A stretch of DNA of 64,000 nt, taken from Lachnospiraceae bacterium JLR.KK002 (lineage in GTDB: Bacteria; Bacillota; Clostridia; Lachnospirales; Lachnospiraceae). Of this stretch, positions 27,791 through 35,310 are shown in pieces. Every line of letters starts with the position of its first letter. The stretch's first letter is position 1. The notes under the pieces are model-generated. The model worked only from the letters and a program-made list of their open reading frames with translations, had not been told where the DNA came from and made no database searches. The position numbers were made by a program, and so were the translations under genes. The stretch covers positions 2,812,501-2,876,500 of the forward strand of contig JAYMNP010000001.1 in assembly GCA_036941025.1 (NCBI GenBank), in the 5' to 3' direction.

Positions 27791-27819
27791 AGTTTAGCAC
27801 ACTGACGTATTGCTGTCAA
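27791..27819 (-). promoter_or_regulatory. trp operon promoter
   Basis: TTGACA (27814-27819), 17-bp spacer, TAAACT (27791-27796), reading on the minus strand into the T-box leader. This is near consensus for the housekeeping sigma factor. Confidence 0.82.
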
Positions 27820-27838
27820 CTGTTTTTTTCATTTATGC

Positions 27839-27873
27839 TTGTTCATTTTCTTTTTCATGATATAATTATATCA
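27839..27873 (+). promoter_or_regulatory. Promoter of the TauE/SafE gene with a palindrome
   Basis: TTGTTC at 27839-27844, 16-bp spacer and TATAAT at 27861-27866. The perfect 16-bp palindrome TGATATAATTATATCA (27858-27873) covers the -10 box and could be an operator. AAAGGAGG follows before the ATG. Confidence 0.6.
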
Positions 27874-27890
27874 GTCAAAGGAGGAAACAC

Positions 27891-28661
27891 ATGTTTAAAT
27901 TTCTGATTTGTTTTGCCGCAGGTATCGGTGCAGGCCTTGGCACCGGATTCGCAGGTATGAGCGCCGCGGCGGTCATCAGCCCCATGCTTATCACTTTTCT
28001 GGGAATGCCTGCCTATGAAGCAGTGGGTATCGCACTGGCAAGTGATGTGCTGGCCAGTGCTGTCAGCGCTTATACGTATGGAAAAAACAAAAATCTGGAT
28101 ATCCGAAACGGGCTGGTTATGATGGTTACTGTTCTGCTTTGCACCCTTTTGGGAAGCTGGGCTGCAAGTCTTGTTCCCAATACCACAATGGGCGGTTTTT
28201 CCGTATTCATGACATTGCTTTTGGGAATCAGATTCATTGTAAAACCTGTGATGACAACAAAAGAAGCCATGGAATCTGTGGACAGCCGGACGCGTACTTT
28301 CCAGTCCATTGCCGGCGGAATCACCGTTGGATTTATCTGCGGTTTTATCGGGGCCGGCGGCGGCATGATGATGCTTCTGCTTCTCACCGGTATTCTGGGA
28401 TATGAACTGAAAACCGCAGTAGGCACCAGTGTGTTTATCATGACTTTTACTGCCCTGACCGGAGCAGCCAGTCATTTTGTCATTGGAGGAATGCCTGACC
28501 TGAAGTGTCTGTTGTTCTGTGTGGCTTCCACCCTGCTGTGGGCAAGAGTCGCGGCAAAATTCGCAAATAAAGCCAGTGCGGCTACTCTGAACCGGGTAAC
28601 CGGTATTGTCCTTGCTATTCTGGGAGCGGCAATTCTGGCTGTCAATATTCTGACTCATTAA
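27891..28661 (+). CDS. TauE/SafE (TSUP) family exporter
   Basis: A 256-residue membrane protein with about eight hydrophobic segments. Glycine-rich repeats (ICFAAGIGAGLGTGFAGM near the start and ICGFIGAGGGMMMLLLLTG near residue 145) are the two pseudo-symmetric halves of the TSUP family, which moves sulfite, sulfonates or other organic anions. It is transcribed away from the trp operon and convergently with the AraC-type gene that ends 5 bp after it. The substrate is unknown. Confidence 0.87.
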   Translation: MFKFLICFAAGIGAGLGTGFAGMSAAAVISPMLITFLGMPAYEAVGIALASDVLASAVSAYTYGKNKNLDIRNGLVMMVTVLLCTLLGSWAASLVPNTTMGGFSVFMTLLLGIRFIVKPVMTTKEAMESVDSRTRTFQSIAGGITVGFICGFIGAGGGMMMLLLLTGILGYELKTAVGTSVFIMTFTALTGAASHFVIGGMPDLKCLLFCVASTLLWARVAAKFANKASAATLNRVTGIVLAILGAAILAVNILTH

Positions 28662-28666
28662 CAGCC

Positions 28667-29578
28667 TCACATACCTGCTGTTCTCTCCCCTGCTCCTTCA
28701 GGGTCCGTCCTGCTTTTTCGGTAGGATGAAGGAGACATTCCCATATGCCTGTGAAAAAGTTCCGCATAGTAACTGGCTCCGTTAAATCCGACTTCATATG
28801 CAATTTCCGTAACATTCAAATCTGTCTTCACCAGAAGTTCCGCACTTCGGTTCAGTCTGTACCTGGTAAGATATACATTGGGCGTCTGGTGCAGGCAGGT
28901 ACGGAATAATTTACAGCATTTGCTCTGTCCAACGCCTCCGGCGGCGGCAATCTGTTCCAGAGTTATCTGTTCTCTGAAATGCTGCTGCATAAAGCCAATC
29001 ATATTTTTAAGAACGAAAAGGTCATGATGATGTTTTTGTTCCAATCCGTAAGTTTTTGGCATATGTTCAAAAATTACTGCCCATATCCATGAAAAAATGC
29101 TCTGTATTTTCAACGCCGCGCCAGAAGCCCCTTTAAGGGAATGGATTTTTCTGACCCCTTCCATGATTTCCTGGTGCCAAGTTGCATTTTGCAGATGCAG
29201 AAAGGGAATATCCTCATTTTGCAGAAGGGGCATTACATAATTACGCTCCATATCAGGCGTCAGACATAACGACAACGGATGGAAAAGCACACAGATAAAT
29301 TCACATTCTTTATTTGTTCCGGAATAGCCAAAATGCAGTTGCCGGGAATTTACAAATATCCCTTCCTGCGGGTTCAGTTCTGTCAGTTCCCCGTTTACAT
29401 TGTATGTCATGGCGCCTTTTAAGATCACGATAAATTCAATGTCATCATGCCAGTGAGGCGGCGCCGCATATCCCGGATAACAGCTCAGACAGAAACATCC
29501 TGAATAAACCGGATATTCCGCACTATCATAATCCACTCTTTCGGAACGGTCCTCATTTACATCAATATATATATTCAT
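28667..29578 (-). CDS. AraC-family transcriptional regulator
   Basis: A cupin-type sensor domain (PPHWHDDIEFIVILKG) followed by two C-terminal AraC helix-turn-helices (ITLEQIAAAGGVGQSKCCKL and VTEIAYEVGFNGASYYAELF). I start it at 29578 (MNIYIDVNEDRSER) because GGAG lies 8 nt upstream; the longer frame to 29659 would begin inside an IS. The element starts 36 bp upstream of the start codon, so the native promoter is probably displaced. Such regulators usually sense sugars or related small molecules. Confidence 0.88.
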   Translation of the reverse strand: MNIYIDVNEDRSERVDYDSAEYPVYSGCFCLSCYPGYAAPPHWHDDIEFIVILKGAMTYNVNGELTELNPQEGIFVNSRQLHFGYSGTNKECEFICVLFHPLSLCLTPDMERNYVMPLLQNEDIPFLHLQNATWHQEIMEGVRKIHSLKGASGAALKIQSIFSWIWAVIFEHMPKTYGLEQKHHHDLFVLKNMIGFMQQHFREQITLEQIAAAGGVGQSKCCKLFRTCLHQTPNVYLTRYRLNRSAELLVKTDLNVTEIAYEVGFNGASYYAELFHRHMGMSPSSYRKSRTDPEGAGERTAGM

Positions 29579-29614
29579 ATGTACTCCATTTTGCAGGATT
29601 GTTATATTATTTAA

Positions 29615-31082
29615 CACCACTTTACAACTTTTTGAAAAATAAAATAACGCACAAGGCACTTTCTAATGTATAATAAGTTTGCACACAAAACTATACGAAA
29701 GATGGTGACCTTGTACGTCAGACTTATTATACAACGAAAACAATCTAATTGGTAGACTGTACCATTATTTTTATATTTATTTTAAAACTTTTTCCTTACC
29801 AACTATTGAAACCTTGTTCCTGCTGGTGTTATCTATCCTTGCTATGGAGTCAGCAGGTTCCATCCGTTCGCTGTACAGACATTTTTTATCAGGGATTACA
29901 GAAAAATCCCTGAATGCATTTTACTATGCATGTTCTTATGCAAAAGCTGATTTTTCCAGATTTATGAATGTCACTGCTGGTATGGCTTTAAAGCTCATAC
30001 CGGAAAAATTGTCCTCTCAGCCTGTCTTCCTGTGTATTGATGATACAATGATTGCAAAATTCGGCAAAAAATTTGAGGATGCTTCAAAGCTTTTTGACCA
30101 TGCTGCGCATAATGGCTCTAATTACCTGAATGGACACTGTTTTGTGAGCGTAATGCTCTGTGTCCCTGTATGGAATAAGGACAGGATTCACTATCTGTGC
30201 GTACCGCTCGGATATCGCATGTGGCAGAAAAAGGAATCCAAACTGGAACTGGCTGCATCTATGGTGCGGCATGTAATGCCTGTCTTGCGTACAAAGAAAA
30301 ACGTCGTCCTCCTTTGTGACAGCTGGTATGTAAAAAAGAGCCTTGTTTCTATCGTGGACGAATATGAAAACCTTGACCTTATAGGAAATGCAAGGCTTGA
30401 TTCCGTCATTTATGATTTGCCGCCACAGCGGACGGGAAAAAGAGGACGTCCTGCAACGCATGGCGACAGGCTCTCCATCCAGGATGATTTTACTCTGTCT
30501 GATGAAAAAATTGGAGGCTATTACATGGCTGTGCGTCGTGTCCTTACAAACATTTTTGGCAAAAGGACAGTCTTGGCATATGTTACATCAGCGGACAAGG
30601 AAAATGGTGGCAGGCGTTTATATTTCAGCACAGTTTTTCCAGAACAGCTGCAAATATTCTGTGCCTGGCAGGAAAAATCCCCACTGAATCAGACAGGAAG
30701 CAGCCGTATGCAGTTTATACCTCTGATGCTTTATGCTTTTCGGTGGAACATCGAAGTTAGTTATTACGAACAGAAAACCTTCTGGTCATTATGCAGCTAC
30801 ATGGTGCGGAGCCGCAAAGGAATAGAAATGCTTGTCAATCTAATCAACATAGCGTATTGTGCAATGAAACTTTTGCCGTATCAGGACAAGACGTTTTCCA
30901 AATACCAGACAGAAAGCGTCCAGGAATTTCGTTTCGTACTGAGCGAACAAATTCGCCAGCAGGTATTTTATTCCATTTTCGTGAAAAAAGCCGAAACACA
31001 CATAAAATCAAAAGCTATCATTAAGGTTTTAAAACAACTGATTCAGCATCAGGGATATTATTTATAAAGTTGTAAAGTGGTG
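29615..31082 (+). mobile_element. Complete IS element (IS701/IS4-like DDE family)
   Basis: A 1,468-bp element with terminal inverted repeats CACCACTTTACAACTTT and its complement (through GTGGTG at the right end). It is flanked by an 8-bp direct repeat TTATTTAA at 29607-29614 and 31083-31090. It encodes one transposase and lies in the promoter region of the AraC gene. Confidence 0.87.
29814..31067 (+). CDS. Transposase (DDE, IS701/IS4-like)
   Basis: The DDE core is visible as FLCIDDTMIAKFG, VVLLCDSWYVKK and RWNIEVSYYEQK. The frame is given from a TTG at 29814, but it is open back to 29709 with protein-like sequence (NNLIGRLYHYFYIYF and on) that lacks ATG, GTG or TTG. An ATG at 29666 begins another frame (MYNKFAHKTIRKMVTLY) that stops at 29755; a +1 shift would join the two. 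Either the start is unusual or the N-terminus has an indel. Probable full length is 450 or more residues. Confidence 0.82.
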   Translation: MFLLVLSILAMESAGSIRSLYRHFLSGITEKSLNAFYYACSYAKADFSRFMNVTAGMALKLIPEKLSSQPVFLCIDDTMIAKFGKKFEDASKLFDHAAHNGSNYLNGHCFVSVMLCVPVWNKDRIHYLCVPLGYRMWQKKESKLELAASMVRHVMPVLRTKKNVVLLCDSWYVKKSLVSIVDEYENLDLIGNARLDSVIYDLPPQRTGKRGRPATHGDRLSIQDDFTLSDEKIGGYYMAVRRVLTNIFGKRTVLAYVTSADKENGGRRLYFSTVFPEQLQIFCAWQEKSPLNQTGSSRMQFIPLMLYAFRWNIEVSYYEQKTFWSLCSYMVRSRKGIEMLVNLINIAYCAMKLLPYQDKTFSKYQTESVQEFRFVLSEQIRQQVFYSIFVKKAETHIKSKAIIKVLKQLIQHQGYYL

Positions 31083-31154
31083 TTATTTAACAGAATAATG
31101 ATATATTTTCCGGAAACAGCACAGTATCATTATAGTCAGTCACAAACACGTTGT

Positions 31155-32074
31155 TAGGTAATTGCGAAACAAGTTCAAAATCTTGATTCCAATAGGGCAA
31201 AGGCCCGGTTGAGCCGGACTTACAGGAGGTGGATGTGGATAACAAGAGTTTTAAGACATGAAAACAAAGCAGATAAGGTTATCTGCCCGTGAAATGGTAT
31301 GCGGTATGTAAGGTTATGCAATCAGAGGTTTTAAACTGCGGATATATTCATGCCTGTGCAGTTTATCAGCCACCATTACTGTAATAAGCTGGGTAATCCC
31401 GGCGAGAAGCAGGTCAGCATGAAGCGTTTTTTCATTCTGCGTTTTACGCCCGGCAACACAGAAGCTGTCCTTGAAATGGTTGATTGATTTCTCAACATTT
31501 ACCCTGATCTTATAGGTGGAATCCCATTCGGCCGTACTACGGAGCGTACCAGGATAGGCGCGCAGGTTTTTCTCGGGATAAATATAAAACATCCTGCCGC
31601 AGGGGGATTCCGTACAGGGATTTTCACAGTGGCAGACGCGTTTGCTTTTACCGGTTGATTTATCATATTCCCATTTCATTTTCGGGCATACAAACTTCAT
31701 GGTTGGCAGTCCGCAGCGGAGATGGGATTTGCTTCCTTCCCGTTTCATTGGAAGGGATGGGTCTTTGGGGCAACAGGGGACGCCGTCCTTATTCAGCGGG
31801 CAGTCGGATTCCGGAAGGGAGATTCTGCCGTTGAGGGGAATGTAAGCTTTCTCAAAGGAGGCTTCCTGTAACAGGTATTTGTAGATTTCAATGGAATCAA
31901 ATGAGGCGTCTCCCAGAAAAGTTTTCGGATTGATAAGCGGATGCTTCCGAAAGAAATCCTTTAAAGTGGGAATCAATGCCCTGGAATCGGCAAGACTCTT
32001 ATCTTCATCCGGGGAATCAGATTTTTTTCCAACAATGATGTCAGGATGAGCCGCAAGAAAGTCCTTGTTATAAA
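31155..32074 (-). mobile_element. Truncated copy of the IS at 4026-5781
   Basis: The right end is intact (TAGGTAATTGCGAAAC and on, at 31155). The copy matches the complete element until 32074, where the sequence switches to a glyoxalase remnant. About half of the element, including the left end, is missing. Confidence 0.88.
31314..32074 (-). pseudogene. Transposase fragment of the truncated IS
   Basis: The C-terminal 250 or so codons of the transposase, from YNKDFLAAHPDIIVG to the end SLKPLIA. The N-terminal half is absent; the few codons before YNKDF come from foreign sequence. The fragment differs from the complete copy at several residues, so it is an older insertion. Confidence 0.9.
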
Positions 32075-32076
32075 TT

Positions 32077-32214
32077 GAAGCAGTCAATGCACTGACCGAA
32101 ACATTACGGAAAGACGGATTTTCCGTTGCCAGCGAGCCACGTACAACGGGAGACGGATATTATGAAAGCTGTATTGAGGACCCGGAGGGAAACCTTATTG
32201 AAATTACCATATAG
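32077..32214 (+). pseudogene. Glyoxalase/VOC-family protein, C-terminal remnant
   Basis: Open frame ending at TAG that encodes [20 protein letters not shown] and then [12 protein letters not shown], the typical last strand and metal-ligand Glu of a VOC (glyoxalase-like) domain. The N-terminal two thirds are missing, replaced by the truncated IS. Confidence 0.78.
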
Positions 32215-32245
32215 AACATATGGATTCTTGTCACCCGCATCAGAT

Positions 32246-32294
32246 TTTCCATGATAAATTCCCCCATCAGCCGCTTGCAGATTTATCATGGAAA
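32246..32294. repeat. Inverted repeat with 14-bp arms
   Basis: TTTCCATGATAAAT at 32246-32259 and its exact complement at 32281-32294, separated by 21 bp. The stretch 32215-32596 has no convincing gene; it also holds isolated TGGTATAAT-type sequences near 32485-32494 and 32542-32551 that look like remains of CRISPR repeats. Confidence 0.5.
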
Positions 32295-32596
32295 TCATCG
32301 GACTCCGTATATCCTGGATAACTTCACTTCCCATCCTGCCAATACCTTCTCTTATTATTTTTAAATCTGTATCGGAAAATATTTTTTTGCAAAAACTGTT
32401 ATTCCCGCAGTCAATGATGAAACGCCATGCTTGTATGGATATTTTGCAAATACCGCAAGGACAGGTGCCCGCGGGGTTCCTGGTATGGTATAATCGTCAC
32501 GACAAACGCATGAATGAATAAATTGTGAACAATTCATCTTTTTGGTATAATCAAAGAAAAAAGGATGGATTTGGTTTATGAAAACACTTTTAGATT

Positions 32597-32698
32597 ACGC
32601 AAGTACAGTGACAGTTCTTGGTATGATATAATGGCGGCGCCATGTCTAAGGGCGTGGCGGCGGTTGTAGTTCCCATTTATTTCTTGGTATGGTATAAT
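32597..32698 (+). CRISPR. Detached CRISPR mini-array (degenerate repeat, one spacer, perfect repeat)
   Basis: A perfect copy of the 36-bp repeat of the main array lies at 32663-32698. It is preceded by a 30-nt spacer (32633-32662) and by a degenerate repeat (32597-32632) whose last 18 bases, TTCTTGGTATGATATAAT, match the repeat except for one base. The 30-nt spacing equals that of the main array. It lies 2.6 kb from the main array. Confidence 0.85.
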
Positions 32699-32908
32699 TG
32701 TATATACTTTCTATGGCATGGCCTTTAACAAACTTTATGGAACGCTGTAAGTGCCTGTTTATGGGCATTTCCGGCGTTTCTTCTTTTTATCCTTCCCCAC
32801 CGAAAAGCGTAAAATGCCGGAAAAACGGTGTCAAAAATGGTGTCTGTTTCTATGCTGTGTGTCAGGAATTTTAGCAAGAATAATTTCGCCGGATTCTAAA
32901 AAATGCAG

Positions 32909-32937
32909 TTGATTTTCCGATACAGAAATGTTATATT
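32909..32937 (+). promoter_or_regulatory. Promoter of the antitoxin RNA
   Basis: TTGATT (32909-32914), 17-bp spacer, TATATT (32932-32937), directing a short plus-strand RNA that meets the toxin gene end to end. Confidence 0.65.
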
Positions 32938-32943
32938 ATAGAA

Positions 32944-33028
32944 AAGGAGCAACCGCCCACAAAGTGGTTTACCTCCGTAGTTGGCAATAAGCCTACCTGT
33001 TCTCGGCAAAGTACAAGGTAGGCTTATT
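32944..33028 (+). ncRNA. Putative antisense antitoxin RNA of a type I system
   Basis: A short plus-strand transcript is predicted from the promoter at 32909-32937 to the hairpin AAGCCTACCT…AGGTAGGCTT (32989-33025), followed by TTATTTATTTT. It overlaps the 3' end of the holin-like toxin mRNA, whose transcript passes through the same hairpin. The arrangement matches 3'-overlap type I antitoxins (TxpA/RatA type). The transcript ends are predicted, not shown. Confidence 0.6.
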
Positions 33029-33123
33029 TATTTTCGCTTGTTATTCCTATCTATGTAGGCAAGCAGTGAAATGAGAAAAGTGCCAAAAAGAATCAGCAAT
33101 GTCAATACTTCGTATGTACTCAT
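33028..33123 (-). CDS. Holin-like type I toxin, 31 residues
   Basis: A very short ORF (MSTYEVLTLLILFGTFLISL, ending DRNNKRK) with one hydrophobic helix and a basic C-terminus, as in the putative holin-like toxin family (Hol_Tox, common in Firmicutes). A strong AGGGAGGTGG ribosome binding site precedes the ATG. A promoter TTGCCG-17-TATAAT (-10 at 33194-33199) lies upstream. Overexpressed members depolarise the membrane. The antisense RNA on the other strand is the likely antitoxin. Confidence 0.78.
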   Translation of the reverse strand: MSTYEVLTLLILFGTFLISLLAYIDRNNKRK

Positions 33124-33131
33124 GTTCACCA

Positions 33132-33158
33132 CCTCCCTTCCCTTTCGAGTTAGGGAGG
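33132..33158 (-). promoter_or_regulatory. Hairpin sequestering the toxin ribosome binding site
   Basis: In the toxin mRNA, CCTCCCT pairs perfectly with AGGGAGG, which is the Shine-Dalgarno sequence, around a 13-nt loop. The full-length mRNA should thus be poorly translated until processed, a known trait of type I toxins. Confidence 0.6.
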
Positions 33159-33264
33159 CTCACCACCTTGTAACACGACTGCTCCTACAGAAGATTATAG
33201 CATACAAAAAATTATCCGGCAATCTGTTTTTCCAGCCCAGCCGAACATAAAAGAGCCAATGAGC

Positions 33265-33303
33265 CTGTAAACCCCCACTTGCTTTGCAAGTGGGGGTTTA
33301 CAG
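33265..33303. repeat. Perfect 18-bp hairpin
   Basis: CTGTAAACCCCCACTTGC, loop TTT, then the exact complement. No U-run on either side, so not a classical terminator. A second hairpin with 13/14 paired arms (AAGGGATGTTCCAA) lies at 33340-33377. The interval 33200-33588 otherwise shows no convincing gene. Confidence 0.7.
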
Positions 33304-33588
33304 AGCGGATTCCCGGCAGAAATGCCCCTACCATGGGAAAAGGGATGTTCCAAATGCACTTTATTGGAATATCCCTTGGTTATAATAAATCTTTTCCGTT
33401 TATTGTTTCCGTGGTGAAAGAGAAAAGCTGTCTGCTTATGTGGGCTTTTGTAGCTGTTATGCAAAAAATACCCTGCTGATTTTCCATGCCTGCATAAGAT
33501 AACGCCACGACAGCTTCTAAAAAATAGAACAGGGTATGCATAAACCGGGGCAGTCCTGCATATCCTAGAGTAAAGAGTGAGTTATTAA

Positions 33589-34269
33589 TTAGTTGGACGC
33601 AGCAGTTACATACCAGGTCTTATACCCAGTGTGCAAACAACTCCCAGTAGCGTTAGCAATATCTTCCAAAGTTATTTTCTTGTTAGGGTCATTAGGAGTT
33701 TCCGTTTTAGCATTCTCCTCCTCTGAGTGAATTTGATGTAACTTTTCAAGCTCCTCAAAACCGTTATGACCACTCCAAGTCTTACCGCATTCGCATTGGA
33801 GATAATAAGTTGTATTATCCTTGCCACTGACCTTCACCAGTTTAGACCAGTTTGTCTTTCCACTAAACCTAACAGTCAGGTATGCATTTCTTTTACTACC
33901 CTGAAATTTTGGGCTGCTGATTGTAAAGGTGTACTGGTTCTTGCCCTTCTTGGTAACTTTCGCCTGACCCTTATAAGCCTCAAACTTCTTGCTGTTCTTG
34001 GTAGATCCATAAGCCACGGTGATTTTCCTAACCTTACCCAGCTTTTTCGTTTTGTTGGCAGGTACGCTGACCGTTACGGCTACTTTACCACCGCCCAAAC
34101 GTTTAGCAGACTTAACAGTCGGCGTTATCTTGCTGGTTTTCTTATTGATGAACGCCGTCCCTTTCGCTTCTGCTGTGATGCTGGCTGTCTGGATGCCCCC
34201 GAACACGACTGCAACCGCAATGGCTGTTACTGCAATTTTCTTAACCATTTCTTTCATTCTCGTTTTCAC
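33589..34269 (-). CDS. Secreted hypothetical protein
   Basis: A 226-residue protein started at GTG 34269, because GGAGGG lies 6-7 nt upstream. The signal peptide is clear: MVKKIAVTAIAVAVVFGG, then ITAEAKG. The mature part is Lys- and Thr-rich and beta-like (VTVSVPANKTKKLGKVRKI, FTISSPKFQGSKRNAYLTV), reminiscent of small extracellular Ig-like modules. The tail has a CECGKTWSGH segment that could bind metal. I do not recognise a family. It lies in the mobile segment that separates the two CRISPR arrays. Confidence 0.7.
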   Translation of the reverse strand: MKTRMKEMVKKIAVTAIAVAVVFGGIQTASITAEAKGTAFINKKTSKITPTVKSAKRLGGGKVAVTVSVPANKTKKLGKVRKITVAYGSTKNSKKFEAYKGQAKVTKKGKNQYTFTISSPKFQGSKRNAYLTVRFSGKTNWSKLVKVSGKDNTTYYLQCECGKTWSGHNGFEELEKLHQIHSEEENAKTETPNDPNKKITLEDIANATGSCLHTGYKTWYVTAASN

Positions 34270-34344
34270 ATAAATCCCTCCGTCCTTTTTCATCTGTGCC
34301 ATGCCGGATACCCACTCATATCTTTTATCATATGCGCCCGGCAT

Positions 34345-34807
34345 TTTTCTGTGCCCACTTCTATGCCTAAAATTATAATACTTAGTAAATGAATTGTCTA
34401 CTTATATTTCCGACACACTTCGACAAATTAAATCTGCCCACGTCTGGGGGATGTATAACGCCATGCGCCCTCCGTCCACAGGCTCGGAACCGGCAGGGGC
34501 GCATGAAGGCGCGCCGCGCCAAAGTGCGTTCCTGCCAGCGGAGCGGGTGGGGATGGGAGGGGAACACCGCCATGCGCTTTCCGGGGCTAGTATTACCCCG
34601 GAAAATGAACAAAACAAAAAAACAGCCACAAAAGCCCGGAAAACAGCGGTTCCCAGACTGCAAGACCTGTGCGCCCCAGACTGTACAAAACGCACACACT
34701 GCCACTGTTTGGAAAATCAGAGAAAACAGGCGCATATATTATGGCATAGCAGAAACCAGTAAGGTTTTAATGAAACAGGAAAGACAGCAGGAACAGGGTA
34801 TTGAGGA
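34345..34807. other. GC-rich segment without a recognisable gene
   Basis: Several frames are open here but none has a good start, ribosome binding site or recognisable motif. Base composition (locally GC-rich, then A-rich) differs from the neighbours, as expected for the edge of a mobile element next to the integrase remnant. Confidence 0.5.
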
Positions 34808-35214
34808 ATGGGGAAACGGAAAGACGGTCGCTATATGTACCGTTATACCGACAGCAAGACCGGGCAGAGGAAAAATATCTACGCAAGGGACTTGCCGGAA
34901 CTCCGGGAAAAGGAAAAATCCGTCCTGTCTGACGTGGAAGACAATATCAGGACTGGCGGAAACGTGAAAAGCCTGACAGTCAACGACTTATTCCGGCATT
35001 ACCTTGAAATCAAGGAAATATCAGAATCCATAAAAGTAAACTACCGTTCCACATGAAAGAACAACGTGGAGGATTCCATAGGGCGGTACAAAGTCGTGCA
35101 AGTTCTTCCGTCCGACATTAAGAAACTCTATTCCGGGCTGTCCAAAAAGGGGCTTGCGAAAAGCAGTATCATGAAAACAGTGTCAATCGTGTGCCAAACC
35201 ACAAACCCTTGACA
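34808..35214 (+). pseudogene. Tyrosine integrase (Tn916 type), truncated and with a stop
   Basis: MGKRKDGRYMYRYTDSKTGQ begins an AP2-like arm-binding domain, followed by the SAM-like core-binding domain (LTVNDLFRHYLEIKE). A TGA at 35054-35056 falls where Trp is expected, after which the same frame continues (KNNVEDSIGRYKVVQVLPSD, LYSGLSKKGLAKSSIMKT) to a second stop at 35212-35214. The catalytic domain with the R-H-R-Y residues is absent. The element can therefore no longer excise itself. Confidence 0.85.
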
Positions 35215-35310
35215 CCAGAAAACCCCGAAAGCCCAGTAAATAAAGGCTTTCACGAACCTAATAACACTAAAATGTATAACTCCCGATACTCGTCGGCATA
35301 GTAATATATA

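Noticed and set aside
32537..32551. TTTTTGGTATAAT as a further CRISPR repeat
   Set aside because: Only the last 10 bases match and the spacing to its neighbours does not fit 66 bp.
33195..33464. 89-residue minus-strand ORF
   Set aside because: It spans a perfect hairpin, has no ribosome binding site and no protein-like pattern.
34389..34967. 192-residue and 122-residue plus-strand ORFs
   Set aside because: Random-looking composition; they overlap the integrase start in other frames and have no binding sites.
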